From Terriglobia bacterium (GTDB taxonomy: Bacteria; Acidobacteriota; Terriglobia; Terriglobales; Acidobacteriaceae), in contig JAIQET010000001.1 in the NCBI GenBank assembly GCA_020073645.1, positions 124,001-188,000 on the forward strand: 64,000 bases of DNA, written 5' to 3'. Shown here piece after piece: positions 33,674 to 43,400 of this stretch; position 1 is the stretch's first letter; each line of letters begins with the position of its first letter. The position numbers and the translations under genes were made by a program. A model generated the notes under the pieces. It had not been told where the DNA came from, made no database searches, and worked only from the letters and a program-made list of their open reading frames with translations.

Positions 33674-34603
33674 CTATCGTTGGGGAGGCTCGGCCGCTCC
33701 CGGGGGCTCCGGAGGCTCGGGCTCGTCTTCCGGTGCTGGCGCCGGCGGCGGAGCGGATTGGGCGACGGGTGTTGGAGGAGGATAGGCGATGGGCTGTCGC
33801 ATGGCCCCACCCTTGGGGCTGAGCAGTACGCTGCGCAGCTGGGCTGGATCCTCACTTGAGCCCACCATGATGAAATTGAATCGTGAGCCGTTCAGCAGTA
33901 AAGCCAGCACGTCCTGCGCCGGAGCGGGCCCCAGGTTCGCCACCACCAGTTCCTGCTCCGCTCCCGCCGGAATGGGAATGTCGGCGCCCGTCTTACGATG
34001 TACCTCGTTGAGCAGTTCCGCCAGCGTGACTTTGTCTGCCCAGATGCTCAGCTCTCCATTGCGAAATTCGACTTCGATTCGCGGCGCTGGCTTCGCCGGT
34101 GGTTGCGCCTGTGCCGCAGGGACGGTTCCCTCAGAAGTCACCGCCACGTTTTCCACAATTTCAAACTGTGTGTTGAACGCGGTCGTTTGCTCGCCGACGC
34201 CGCTCAGCTTGACGATCACTCGGTTGCCCGAAGCAAACACCTGATACCCTTGTGCGCTTTCCAGGTCCAGCACCACGCGTGTGACTGGCGGCTTGGCGGA
34301 AAAAAGCCCGGTTCGCACCCCCTTTACTTCGCCCCGGTTGACAGTGATTGGGTGCAGAGCGCTGCCGGGCAGCGCGTTGGGAAAATCCAGAACAATGCGG
34401 TCCGGCCCGCTCACGACCTGCGCCTGCGGAGTGACTGGCCCGCTGGCTTCAATCTCCACTTCGACGCTGTTTCCCGCTCCCAGCACGGCCACCCGCCGGA
34501 TGGAGACTGCCGCTTGTGGCGCTGCGAATAGAGGACACGTCGCTGCCACGCTGGCACCAAGCAGCAACCCTGCCAGCAACACCCTTGTTTGCGAACGATG
34601 CAT
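33674..34603 (-). CDS. Secreted AMIN-domain protein
   Basis: A 309-residue protein with a signal peptide (1-28) and an AMIN domain from about 30 to 128, shown by VEVEIEASGPVTPQAQVVSGPDRIVLDFPN and GVRTGLFSAKPPVTRVVLDLE. A second small domain (ELSIWADKVTLAELLNEVHRKTGADI, about 180-205) resembles the secretin N-domain of PilQ. The tail is Pro/Ala-rich. AMIN domains bind peptidoglycan and occur in PilQ and amidases. It converges with tadG and may be an envelope partner of type IV or Tad pili. Confidence 0.82.
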   Translation of the reverse strand: MHRSQTRVLLAGLLLGASVAATCPLFAAPQAAVSIRRVAVLGAGNSVEVEIEASGPVTPQAQVVSGPDRIVLDFPNALPGSALHPITVNRGEVKGVRTGLFSAKPPVTRVVLDLESAQGYQVFASGNRVIVKLSGVGEQTTAFNTQFEIVENVAVTSEGTVPAAQAQPPAKPAPRIEVEFRNGELSIWADKVTLAELLNEVHRKTGADIPIPAGAEQELVVANLGPAPAQDVLALLLNGSRFNFIMVGSSEDPAQLRSVLLSPKGGAMRQPIAYPPPTPVAQSAPPPAPAPEDEPEPPEPPGAAEPPQR

Positions 34604-34639
34604 TGGGTCTCTAGACCCGGATTTTAGCAGTGTTGGCGC

Positions 34640-34803
34640 CCCTCAGCTGGAAACTTAGGTCGTAGCACCAGAAAGCCTGCGGGGCCGAGGTTTGTTCCCC
34701 CAGTGGGTTGTCGGGCAGGCCATCCTTTTTGGCAACCTTCGGCGGCCCAGGCCCCCAAAAGCCAAGGGCACGGCGCGAACCGTTCCCTTCCCAGTTTTTT
34801 TAG
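34640..34803 (+). ncRNA. Candidate structured small RNA with own terminator
   Basis: This 160-bp stretch has no reading frame of note but shows nested complementarity: GCCTGC (34675-34680) with GCAGGC (34715-34720), and GGCCGAGGTT (34683-34692) with AACCTTCGGC (34734-34743). It ends at a hairpin plus seven T. No forward gene follows, which suggests a stand-alone transcript. It could be a 6S-like RNA, but I recognise no family. Ends are approximate. Confidence 0.4.
34764..34801 (+). terminator. Intrinsic terminator candidate
   Basis: AAGGG-c-ACGG pairs with CCGT-t-CCCTT (34764-34773 with 34780-34789, one mismatch) around loop CGCGAA. After the spacer CCCAG comes a run of seven T at 34795-34801. 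The spacer between stem and T run is longer than ideal. Confidence 0.5.
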
Positions 34804-34821
34804 AGATTGATTCCGCCGCCG

Positions 34822-36003
34822 CTACTTCTTCTCGACCACGGCGGGAACACTCGCCGTCGTAGAAAGGCGCGTGATTTGCGCCAGTTGTTTCTGAGCTTCG
34901 TCCACATCTGCGGGGTTGTGCACCAGGTGCAGATATTGCTGCATATGGACGCCCGCTTCCTGATAGTTGCGCTTCTCCATCAGAATCATGCCCAGCACAT
35001 ATTCCAGCTTGGGGATCGTATGCTGTTCGTCAGTTCGAATTCCCTGGCGCGCACTTTTCTCGGCGACTTCCAGGTTTTGCAAGAAGTAATTCCCTACCGA
35101 ATTGAAGAACCAGGCATCGGGAAAGTTCACCGGATTGAGGGCCAGCAGTTTCTCGGTAAGGGTCACCACTTGCTGCCACTGCCTGGCGTGGAACGCCAGT
35201 TCGGCCAGGCCTTGATAGGGACTGGCGAACTTGGGATCGGCTGCCAGCGCCTGGTCAAAGGAATGCCCCGCCCCGGCTATGTCTTTCTTTTGTGCCTGCA
35301 TCCGGCCCAGTTCATACCAGGCGACCGCGTAGCTGGGATAAACCTGCACCGCTTTCTCGAAATCCTGCTGGGCTTCATCCCACTTGCTCTTCTTCTCCTG
35401 GTCGCGTCCCTTCTCAAATGCCTTCTTGGCCGCGCCGGGAGCAGCTGCGCTGGTGGCGCTGATGGTCGTCCCCTGGATCTGCTCGATGCGGTGCAACACG
35501 ATGCGGCCCAGATCGTTGTGATCAAACGGAGAAATCATGCTCAGTTCCACTGCATCGGAAGTAAAGCCCGGCAGCACGGCTTGCAGCTGGCAGTCTTTCC
35601 AATCGCGCTGCGTGCCCAGAATCGAGGTTGGAGTCATCAGGACCGTTGTCGGATTCGTCCAGGAGGAGTCCGCATCCATGATCCCAGCGCTGTTCCCAGT
35701 CTTGGCCGAGGAGCGGGTGACGAATTCGAAGCTGAACTGCCCATGCGAATCGGTGTAGGTTTCGTTGTGCTTTTGCCCTTTGCAGACGGTCTGGATGGCG
35801 GCTCGTTCCGTCAGCGGAGTGCCGTCATCGATGACCACTTTGCCGGAAAGAAAGACGTTCCCCAGTGGAAAATCTCCTACCGGCGTCTGAGATTTCTGCG
35901 GTGTCCCTTTTGCGCCACCACCACGACCTTGGGCTGAAGCGGAAGAAGGAGAAAAGGACAGGCTCAGGGTGAGGAGAGCACAACAGAAAAGCTGGTATTT
36001 CAT
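34822..36003 (-). CDS. Secreted TPR protein with carboxypeptidase-regulatory-like region
   Basis: A 393-residue exported protein with a signal peptide (1-24). The first half is beta-rich, with a pattern FLSGKVVIDDGTPLTERAAIQTVC...TYTDSHGQFSFEF that resembles carboxypeptidase-regulatory-like folds. The second half (about 190-375) has TPR-type repeats such as WDEAQQDFEKAVQVYPSYAVAWYELGRMQAQ. Such combinations are common in acidobacterial surface proteins; the function is unknown. A TATAAT hexamer lies 25 bases upstream of the ATG. Confidence 0.78.
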   Translation of the reverse strand: MKYQLFCCALLTLSLSFSPSSASAQGRGGGAKGTPQKSQTPVGDFPLGNVFLSGKVVIDDGTPLTERAAIQTVCKGQKHNETYTDSHGQFSFEFVTRSSAKTGNSAGIMDADSSWTNPTTVLMTPTSILGTQRDWKDCQLQAVLPGFTSDAVELSMISPFDHNDLGRIVLHRIEQIQGTTISATSAAAPGAAKKAFEKGRDQEKKSKWDEAQQDFEKAVQVYPSYAVAWYELGRMQAQKKDIAGAGHSFDQALAADPKFASPYQGLAELAFHARQWQQVVTLTEKLLALNPVNFPDAWFFNSVGNYFLQNLEVAEKSARQGIRTDEQHTIPKLEYVLGMILMEKRNYQEAGVHMQQYLHLVHNPADVDEAQKQLAQITRLSTTASVPAVVEKK

Positions 36004-36027
36004 GACCGCCCCCGCAAAGTTAGGCGG

Positions 36028-36033
36028 ATTATA
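36028..36033 (-). promoter_or_regulatory. -10 element for the TPR protein gene
   Basis: TATAAT on the reverse strand, 25 bases before the ATG at 36003. No clear -35 hexamer accompanies it. The rest of the 171-bp spacer to the halogenase stop holds only a weak GC stem with TTTTTT at 36061-36066. Confidence 0.45.
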
Positions 36034-36174
36034 TGCTCAATTCAAGCAGCGGCTACGCCGTTTTTTAGCATTTCTCTGTGACTTGTTCTCCTACTGATTT
36101 TCATATATTCCCGCACATCGTCACGCGAGGGCAACACATCACCAGACGCAAATGCCCCCGTGCAGCTCTGAACA

Positions 36175-37824
36175 TCAAACAAGGTGCGGGTCAGGCCGGC
36201 GGGCGCACCAGCGGAAGAAGGTTTCCGAGTTGCCGAACAGGTCGCGCGTATTGGGATTGGTCAACGCCCAGCGGAAACCCTTGCGGGCAAATTCCACGTC
36301 CCGCTCGGTGACATAGTCGCCTTCCTTCAGCCAGCCCGCGCGGCACATGGCATCGCGGCGGATCACCACCGGGAACGCGTACTGATTCGCCGCGTCGAAG
36401 ATACGCTTGGACACCTCGGCAGCGGAGATGCGGCGGGCTTCAAAGGTTTCGATCAACTCCACCGCCTGCGCGAAGAACGCAGCGTAGTCGGGATCTTCAA
36501 AGTTAGAAAAGACTGGATTCGGGGCCTCCCCCAGCAAGTGCTTCTCGTCGTGCGTCCGGCTGTAGTCGCCGAGCACGTTCATGACGCGGAACTCGGTGAT
36601 CACCGTCCCCAGCGCCCACACCCGCAGCCAGGCGTTCCATACGTCGAAGTCGTCCCAGGAGATGAAGGCGCCGTTGACCAGGTTGTCGTTGTAATCCAGC
36701 ACCCGTTGCTGCAGGCTCTCGATATGGGCAAAGCGCTGCTCGTCAAAGTCGTCGGTGGCCAAGGCTTGCAGCAAGGGATCGAGCAGCGCCTGGATCACTT
36801 CCAGCGTGTTGATCATGCCGCGGGAAAACAGGGGATCCACGGCCCCGGCGGCATGTGACATCAGGCAGTAACGGTACCCGACCGTTTGCCTGGAGGAATA
36901 TTGCAGCCGGCCCGTGGAGACCCACGGCCGCACCGCCTTGGCATGGGCGAACTGTTCCGCCACGCTGGGGAAGCGCTGCAAGAACTCCTGAAACTCCTGT
37001 TCCGCAGACTGAGTCCCCTTGGGATAGCGGCGCGGGTCCAACGTCAGGCCGATGCTGATCAGGGGATTGGTGGAACGCTCGTGGTTGTTGAAGGGAATCA
37101 CCCAGAACCAGCCGCGCTCAAAGCAGTGATGCAGCGTGCTCTGATGCCAGGAGAGCGACAGCGGGTTACGGTCTTCCTCAAACGGAGGGACGTCCACCAT
37201 GTGCGTAAACAGGCTGCGGGAATGGTGTTTGAGGCGGGTAGGATTCTCGCGCAGTCCGAAGCGGTCGGCCACGACGCTCTTGTAGCCGGTACCGTCTACC
37301 AGGTAACGGGCGTGGATCTCTTCGCCGGCGGAAGTTTGCAGGCGCACACCCCGACCGTCTATCTCCAGAGAAGTGATTTTCGTCTTTTGCCTGGGGACGG
37401 CACCGTAATGGACGGCGAGGTGATACAGGTAGGCGTCGATGTCCTGTCGAAACCAGTGGTTCTCGTCCTTCGAACTGGTGCCGAACTGCAGGCCGCGGCG
37501 GGAATCATAGACTTCTCCCTCCCGGTGATAGGCGAATCCGAACGAACGCTTGATGCCACAGGTGGTGCAGACATGGTCGGCGAGGCGATTGGGGTAGGCC
37601 ACGTGTTCGATCTCGGGTATACCGTACTTTTCCGCCAGCAGCGAGATCAGCAGCGACGTGTGGGGGATGGTGGATTCGCCGACCACGAAGCGGGGATGCA
37701 CATCGGAATCCATCAAGACGACGCGCAGTCCCTGCTTGGCCAGCACCGCAGCCAGCATCGATCCGGACATGCCGCTGCCCAGGATCGCCACATCGAAGCT
37801 GTGCTCGGTATCTTGAAGAATCAT
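36175..37824 (-). CDS. Flavin-dependent halogenase-like monooxygenase
   Basis: A 549-residue flavoprotein. The FAD-binding GxGxxG is in VAILGSGMSGSMLAA (12-26), and the halogenase-type W-x-W-x-I-P motif is present as WFWVIP at 239-244. A conserved DPLFSRGMINTLEVIQALLDP block follows near 335-355. Flavin halogenases use FADH2, O2 and chloride to make HOCl for electrophilic chlorination of free or carrier-bound substrates. It is the last gene of a reverse operon with two KAS III-like genes and probably acts on the product of the neighbouring NRPS or carrier protein. A reductase partner is not seen. Confidence 0.78.
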   Translation of the reverse strand: MILQDTEHSFDVAILGSGMSGSMLAAVLAKQGLRVVLMDSDVHPRFVVGESTIPHTSLLISLLAEKYGIPEIEHVAYPNRLADHVCTTCGIKRSFGFAYHREGEVYDSRRGLQFGTSSKDENHWFRQDIDAYLYHLAVHYGAVPRQKTKITSLEIDGRGVRLQTSAGEEIHARYLVDGTGYKSVVADRFGLRENPTRLKHHSRSLFTHMVDVPPFEEDRNPLSLSWHQSTLHHCFERGWFWVIPFNNHERSTNPLISIGLTLDPRRYPKGTQSAEQEFQEFLQRFPSVAEQFAHAKAVRPWVSTGRLQYSSRQTVGYRYCLMSHAAGAVDPLFSRGMINTLEVIQALLDPLLQALATDDFDEQRFAHIESLQQRVLDYNDNLVNGAFISWDDFDVWNAWLRVWALGTVITEFRVMNVLGDYSRTHDEKHLLGEAPNPVFSNFEDPDYAAFFAQAVELIETFEARRISAAEVSKRIFDAANQYAFPVVIRRDAMCRAGWLKEGDYVTERDVEFARKGFRWALTNPNTRDLFGNSETFFRWCARRPDPHLV

Positions 37825-37837
37825 GCTCGTCCCCGGC

Positions 37838-38851
37838 TCAATGTTGGATCAAGGCCGCTCCCCAGGAGAATCCGGCGCCGTTGGTAGTCAGCATCACCAG
37901 GTCGCCGTCTTTGATGTGTCCTTCCTGCATGGCGTCTACATAGTCGAGCACCATGTCGGTTTCCTGCAGGTGGCCGTGGCGCTGCAAACCATCGGTGAAA
38001 ACCTTCTCGCGCGGCAGCATGAACGCCTCGCAAAAAGCTTTCTGGTCCCAGGTCGAAAAGGTCGGGTAAATGTAGTAAGACACATCCGCCTGCTTGCGGC
38101 CGATCCGCCCCAACGCGTCCTTCATCACCTTGCGGAACATGAACAGGTTGATGGGGATGACTTCTTTATTGAATTTGGGCACGTCCGCTGTCATGTGCAG
38201 CCATTTGTGCTTGGTATCTCGGGGATCGCGGTTGTGGAACCCGGGAATGTACCAGATGTCATGCAATTTCCCCGCGGTGCTGACCTCGACGGAAAGAATC
38301 TGGCGACGCTCGAAATTCTTCTTGAGGATGACCGCGCTCCCGCCGTCGCAGATCACGGTGATCGGATAATACGTGTGATTGAATTCCGGGGCCTTGTCCC
38401 CGGCGAACAGCAGGGCTGTCTGGTAGCGCTCGTTGGCCGCCATGAGCGAGCACGCGACCTTCAGCGTGGTGTGGTAGCTGGCGCATCCCCCGGTGTTGAC
38501 CGCGGTGGCGAAGGCCCGGGTCGCACCAATTTCTTTCTGGATCAACCCCGCAGCCGACCAAGTCGGTGCGATGTACTCCTCGGGAATGCTGGTGAAGTCC
38601 AGGATCAGATCGATTTCCTTCGGATCCATGGCCGCCTGCTCCAGCACGCGCCGGCAGGCTTTGAGGGCCAGGCCGGCAGCGGTCTCGTCGGCGGCCATGT
38701 GCACGGCTTCAATGCCGATGTCCTTTTGGAAATCTACGTTGGCCGCCAGTGGTTCCGCCGGGATTTCCTCATCGCGGAAAACATCAGCCACCACCTTCCG
38801 CTTCGGCGGCAGGTAGTAGCTTGCAGCAACGATGCCGATTCTGCTGTTCAT
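37838..38851 (-). CDS. KAS III-like condensing enzyme or acyltransferase (Cys present)
   Basis: A 337-residue thiolase-fold protein of the 3-oxoacyl-ACP synthase III superfamily. The nucleophile Cys123 sits in VNTGGCASYH, and the C-terminal glycine-rich TTNGAGFSWGAALIQH matches the fold. Where FabH has its His (HQAN) and Asn (GNTS) blocks, this protein has YPTFSTWDQ and RHGHLQETD, so the usual Cys-His-Asn triad is altered. Relatives with changed triads act as acyltransferases or specialised Claisen enzymes in natural product pathways. It precedes the halogenase by 13 bp and follows a paralogue by 23 bp. Confidence 0.82.
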   Translation of the reverse strand: MNSRIGIVAASYYLPPKRKVVADVFRDEEIPAEPLAANVDFQKDIGIEAVHMAADETAAGLALKACRRVLEQAAMDPKEIDLILDFTSIPEEYIAPTWSAAGLIQKEIGATRAFATAVNTGGCASYHTTLKVACSLMAANERYQTALLFAGDKAPEFNHTYYPITVICDGGSAVILKKNFERRQILSVEVSTAGKLHDIWYIPGFHNRDPRDTKHKWLHMTADVPKFNKEVIPINLFMFRKVMKDALGRIGRKQADVSYYIYPTFSTWDQKAFCEAFMLPREKVFTDGLQRHGHLQETDMVLDYVDAMQEGHIKDGDLVMLTTNGAGFSWGAALIQH

Positions 38852-38874
38852 AAGTTCGCGCTTGCTCCCTCAAG

Positions 38875-39867
38875 TCAGCAGCGGATCAGAGACACTCCCG
38901 CCAGGAAACCCATCCCATGCGAAGCGGCCAGCACGTAGCCTCCTTCGGGCACACTTCCATTTTCGAGCATGGTCAGATAATTCAGCACGAAGTCGCTGCC
39001 CTGGAGATGGCCGTGGGTCTCACGGTTGGAAAGGCACATCTGCCCGGCGGTCGCCCCAAAGGCCTGCTGAAATTCCGACTGATCCTGGGACGAGATGTTG
39101 GGATACAGAAAGAAAACCACGTCGTCGAACTGAACTCCCGCGCGCTCGAGCAGTGGGCTGGTCAAGCGGCGCAGCCCCTCCGCTTTTCGCGCGCCGTCAT
39201 AGCGCGAATGGTCCAACTCCATGCGATATAGCTCAGCCTCATCCTGATGGGCCAAGGCTCCGCCAGGAATGTAGTAGACATCGTGATTCGCCCCATCCGA
39301 CCACAGTTCGGTGTCGACCACCACGTTTCGGGTAGTGCCGCGCTGCAGAATGACGGCACTGGCGGCATCTCCCAGAACGCTGACCGGATCGGCCGGATTT
39401 AACACTCGGCTTCCTGGGATGGTCACGTCGGACGCGACCAGCAACGCAGTTTTGAGATTCTCATTGGCCTGGAGCAGGGCGGCGGCGGAGCTCAGCGCGA
39501 CCAGGAAATTACTCGCGCCTCCACCGCTGAACCCGACGGTGAACGCTTTCTTGGCACCCAGTTCATGCTGCAGCTTGTTGCTCATGTTCCAAGCAGGCAC
39601 CAGGAATTCCTGGGGGAGGATGGTGTAGTCCACGATGACGTCGAGTTGTGCCGCTTCCAGACCCGCCCGGCGCAACGCTTCCTGCGAGGCTGCCAGCGCC
39701 ATGGCCGAGCCGCCTTCGCCGTTGCAGGCCGGCACACTGCTAATGCCCAACCGAGCCATCACCTCTGGCCCGCCCTTGGCGCCTTCTTCCTCAAGCAGAT
39801 CGCCGACCGCGCGCCGGTGGGCCGGCAGATGACACGCAGCAGCCAGAATTCCGACCTGTGTTTCCAT
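38875..39867 (-). CDS. KAS III-like paralogue lacking the active-site cysteine
   Basis: A 330-residue protein clearly related to its downstream neighbour: it shares the block RETHGHLQGSDFVLNYLTM and the C-terminal SHGMGFLAGVSLIRC. Where the partner has the nucleophilic Cys (NTGGCAS), this one has SGGGAS with Gly117, so it is probably not catalytic alone. Paired active and inactive KAS III proteins are known in PqsBC-type heterodimers. The reading frame is open to 40338 but the ATG at 39867 gives the natural METQVGILAAACHLP start. It is divergent from the carrier protein gene. Confidence 0.82.
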   Translation of the reverse strand: METQVGILAAACHLPAHRRAVGDLLEEEGAKGGPEVMARLGISSVPACNGEGGSAMALAASQEALRRAGLEAAQLDVIVDYTILPQEFLVPAWNMSNKLQHELGAKKAFTVGFSGGGASNFLVALSSAAALLQANENLKTALLVASDVTIPGSRVLNPADPVSVLGDAASAVILQRGTTRNVVVDTELWSDGANHDVYYIPGGALAHQDEAELYRMELDHSRYDGARKAEGLRRLTSPLLERAGVQFDDVVFFLYPNISSQDQSEFQQAFGATAGQMCLSNRETHGHLQGSDFVLNYLTMLENGSVPEGGYVLAASHGMGFLAGVSLIRC

Positions 39868-40059
39868 AGAAATTTTTCGCAGGCTCGCGAAGGAGATGAG
39901 AAAAGCGGGCCGCCCCAGCTTCGCGGGAGTATTGGGCGTCTGCGCACACTTTGTCAAGATGCAAAACTTTTCATCTGTTCCGTCCGGGACGCCGGTTTCC
40001 CCTTGGCGTCGCAATGACAACGGGCATACAATTCCACCGCCTGCTTGGGAGGCCCAGAC

Positions 40060-40362
40060 ATGCCGGAAACAACGGTTAGTGTGAAGGACCAGGTTCGCCA
40101 GTTTGTTCTCGACTATGCGCGCGGTCGGGGTACGACCACGGTGACCGACGAAGAGTCTCTCCTCAAGAACAATGTTGTCGACTCTCTGGGAGTGTTTCGC
40201 ATGATCGCCTTTCTGGAGGACACCTTCCCTATCACCATCGAAGACACAGACATGGTTCCGGAAAACTTCCAGACCATCAACGACATTGAGGCGTTTGTGG
40301 TGAGCAAGGGGAGCGTTGAAGCCGGGCAGTGCGCACACTCTCCCGCTATGGCCCAGAACTGA
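40060..40362 (+). CDS. Acyl carrier protein
   Basis: A 100-residue carrier protein. The 4'-phosphopantetheine serine is Ser42 in NNVVDSLGVFRMIAFLEDTF, followed by an acidic recognition helix and FQTINDIEAFV. A GGAGG ribosome site at 40048-40052 sets the start. It lies between the divergent KAS III operon and the convergent NRPS gene, so it most likely carries the acyl chain built by the KAS III pair and presents it to the NRPS condensation domain or halogenase. Confidence 0.88.
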   Translation: MPETTVSVKDQVRQFVLDYARGRGTTTVTDEESLLKNNVVDSLGVFRMIAFLEDTFPITIEDTDMVPENFQTINDIEAFVVSKGSVEAGQCAHSPAMAQN

Positions 40363-40428
40363 CGACGTGGTCTTGGATTTCCCGGCGCAAGGGTTGGAGC
40401 TGCGCAGCTAAACGCGGGAATCAGGGGT

Positions 40429-43400
40429 TCATGCGTCGTGGTTAAGGCAGGTCTTCAGTTGCCGTCCGACCCAGGAGACACTCGGCGGTAACAACACGTG
40501 TTTGTGATCGCCGGGAATGTCGTAGACCTCCACCTGGTTGGCGATCCGCTTCCATCCTAGTACGGAATCATCATGGCGGCCCCTGGGCCTCTCCGCCGGT
40601 CGAAATAGAGCGATGCGGCCGGGATAGCGCCCGTCCCCAGCGTCGCCGATTACGGCGGTGGCCATCAAGCGTTGTGGATCACGCAGGGCCTGCGGTAGGG
40701 GCTTGCCCGTCCGGCGGACGAAACGGTATCCCGTGCGCCACAGGCGGTTGTGCAGATGCCAGCGCAGCGTGCGCCAGCGGTCGGCCAGGTACAGGAACTT
40801 CTGCTTGCCCCGGGCACGCAACAGCTGGCGAACATGCCAGGCGAGGTGATCGGCCCAAACCACGAGGCGGGTTTGGGCTGACCGCTCGGCCGCGTATCCA
40901 GGGGCCGGCGAATCAAAGACAGCCAGCAAGGCAACGTCCTCGCCCTGCGAGCGCAGCTCCCGTGCAATGCCGAACGCTACCCTCCCGGCCAAGCACATGC
41001 CCCCGATGTAGTAAGGACCGTGAGGTTGGAAGGCACGGATCTTTTCCACCATGGTGGCTGCGATCGCCGGCAAGGGGCGCTCGGTCTCATCCTCGAAGAG
41101 GTTGTCGTAAGGCACGATGTACACAGGTTGATCAGGACCCAACTCGTCAGCCAACGCGCGGTAACCGATTCGGGCCTGCACCAGGATGAGCGGAGTCCTG
41201 GCCGGATCGCCCGCCTGAATTTGTACCAGTCCGGGTGACGACCACTGCTCCTGGTGCAGTATGGAACCCAGCTTCTCGATGGTCGGGGCCTCAAACAGAG
41301 CGCTCATGGGCAGGGCCTTGCCGAATTCCTTCTCGATTGCAGCGAACAGGCTGGCTCCCAGGACCGAGTGGCCGCCCAGGTCAAAGAAATTGTCGGTGAC
41401 GCCCACGGGTTTCATGCCCAACGTCTTTTCCCAGAGCTTGGCCAGGCGGCTTTCCACCGCATCCCGCGGTGCGATGAGGACATGGGGCGAGGGTTTGTCC
41501 TCGGGCGCGGGCAGCGCTTTCCAATCCAGCTTGCCGTTGGCGATGAGGGGCAGGTGGTCGAGGAGGACGAACGCCGCAGGAACCATGTACTCCGGCAATT
41601 TCTGGCGCAAGAAGCTGCGCAGAGCCGCAGAGAATTTGTTCTCCTCGACGCTAGCGGCGCCACGCGGCACAACGTAACCGACTAGCCGTTTTTCGCCGGT
41701 ACCGTCACTCCGCACAGCTACGGCTGCCTGCGCCACATCGGGGTGCAGGGTCAGCAGGCTTTCAATTTCTGCGGGCTCGATGCGGTAACCACGGATTTTT
41801 GCCTGCCGGTCTTCGCGGCCTTCGAACTTGAAGGTTCCGTCGCGCAACTGGCGCACCAGGTCCCCGGTACGATAGAGGCGGGCGCCGCTTCGCCCGACGA
41901 AGGGATCGGGGATGAACCGTTCTGCGGTGCGCTCCGGCAGCCCAGCGTAGCCGCGCGCCACACCGTCCCCGCCGATATACAGCTCACCGACAACCCCCAC
42001 AGGCACCGGCTGCAGATGCGCATCGAGCACATACATCCGGGTGTTCGCGATGGGGCTTCCGACGGGAATGGTGCTCCCGTCCACTCGATCCAGCTTGTGC
42101 ACGGCTGACCAGATCGTAGTCTCGGTGGGGCCATACATGTTCCACAGGGATGCGCAACGCCCGTGCAGCTGATTGGCCAAACTGGGGGGAAGAGCTTCGC
42201 CGCCGCAGAGTACCTTGAGCCTCGGATCTCCCTGCCAGCCCGCTGTTAACAACATCTGCCAAGTGGCAGGTGTGGCTTGCATTACGGTAGCACCGCACTG
42301 GGTCAAGGTATCCCGCAGGCGGCGGCCGTCCGTCACCTCATCGCGGCTGGCGATAACGACACATGCACCAGTCGTGAGCGGCAGTAGCAGCTCCAGAGCC
42401 GCGATATCGAAAGAGATCGTGGTCACAGCGAGCAGCGTGTCCGCCGCCGACATGCCGGGCCGCCGGCGCATGGCCGAAAGGAAGTTCATTACATTCCTGT
42501 GTTCGATCTGCACACCTTTCGGCCGTCCAGTTGATCCGGAGGTGTAAATCACATAGGCCAGATGGTCCGGCCGGACAACGCGCAACAGATTTTTCCCACT
42601 CTCGGCGGTAATGCGTGCCCCGTCTGCATCAAACCGTACCACCGCAGGCGTGACTGCCGGTGGCATGTCACGCAGCAGGGCGTCCTGCGTGAGCAGCACC
42701 TTCGCACTGCTGTCCCGCAAGACATTCGCCCTACGCTCAGCGGGATGGGCGGGATCGAGCGGGAGGTAGGCGCCGCCTGCTTTCAGGATGCCCAACATCG
42801 CCACCACCATGTCGGGCGATCGCTCCACGCAAAGTCCCACTACGTCCTCGGGCCCGACGCCCAGGCTGGTTAAACGATGCGCCAGGCGGTTTGCCCGTTG
42901 GTTGAGTTCTCCGTAAGTCAGTTGCTGACCCTGAAACTTGAGCGCAACCGCATCCGGCGTGCCCTGCACCTGGGTCTCGAAAAGATCGTGAACGCAGAGG
43001 TCCCGTGGATAGTCTTCGTCCGTGGCATTCCACTCCACGCAGATCCGTTGGCGCTCCGCTTCGCTGAGAATCGGCAGCCTGGAGACGCGGCACTCCGGAT
43101 CGGCAACTGCCGCCCGCACCAAATTCTCGAAGTGTTCCAGCACGGTCCCCGCCGTTTCCGCTTCGAGCAGATCGGAGTTGTATTCCAGCGCAAGCTGAAA
43201 GCCCTCTGGGCGGTCGATCACACCCAGGTTCAGATCAAACTTCGCGGTGCCGTTGTGAACCGGAAGGGTTGCGCAGCACAATCCGGACAGCGCCAAGTCA
43301 TGCCACGAGGTCTCCTCCACCGTCAGCATCACCTGGAAAAAGGGATTTCGAGCCACAGATCGTTCCGGCCTTAGTTCCGCAACCACCTGTTCGAAAGGCA

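Noticed and set aside
34807-35937. Forward open frame of 376 codons
   Set aside because: It is antisense to the TPR protein, which has a signal peptide and clear TPR motifs.
36061-36066. Terminator near the TPR gene promoter
   Set aside because: CGGC-TAC-GCCG with TTTTTT has only a 4-bp stem and no forward gene upstream.
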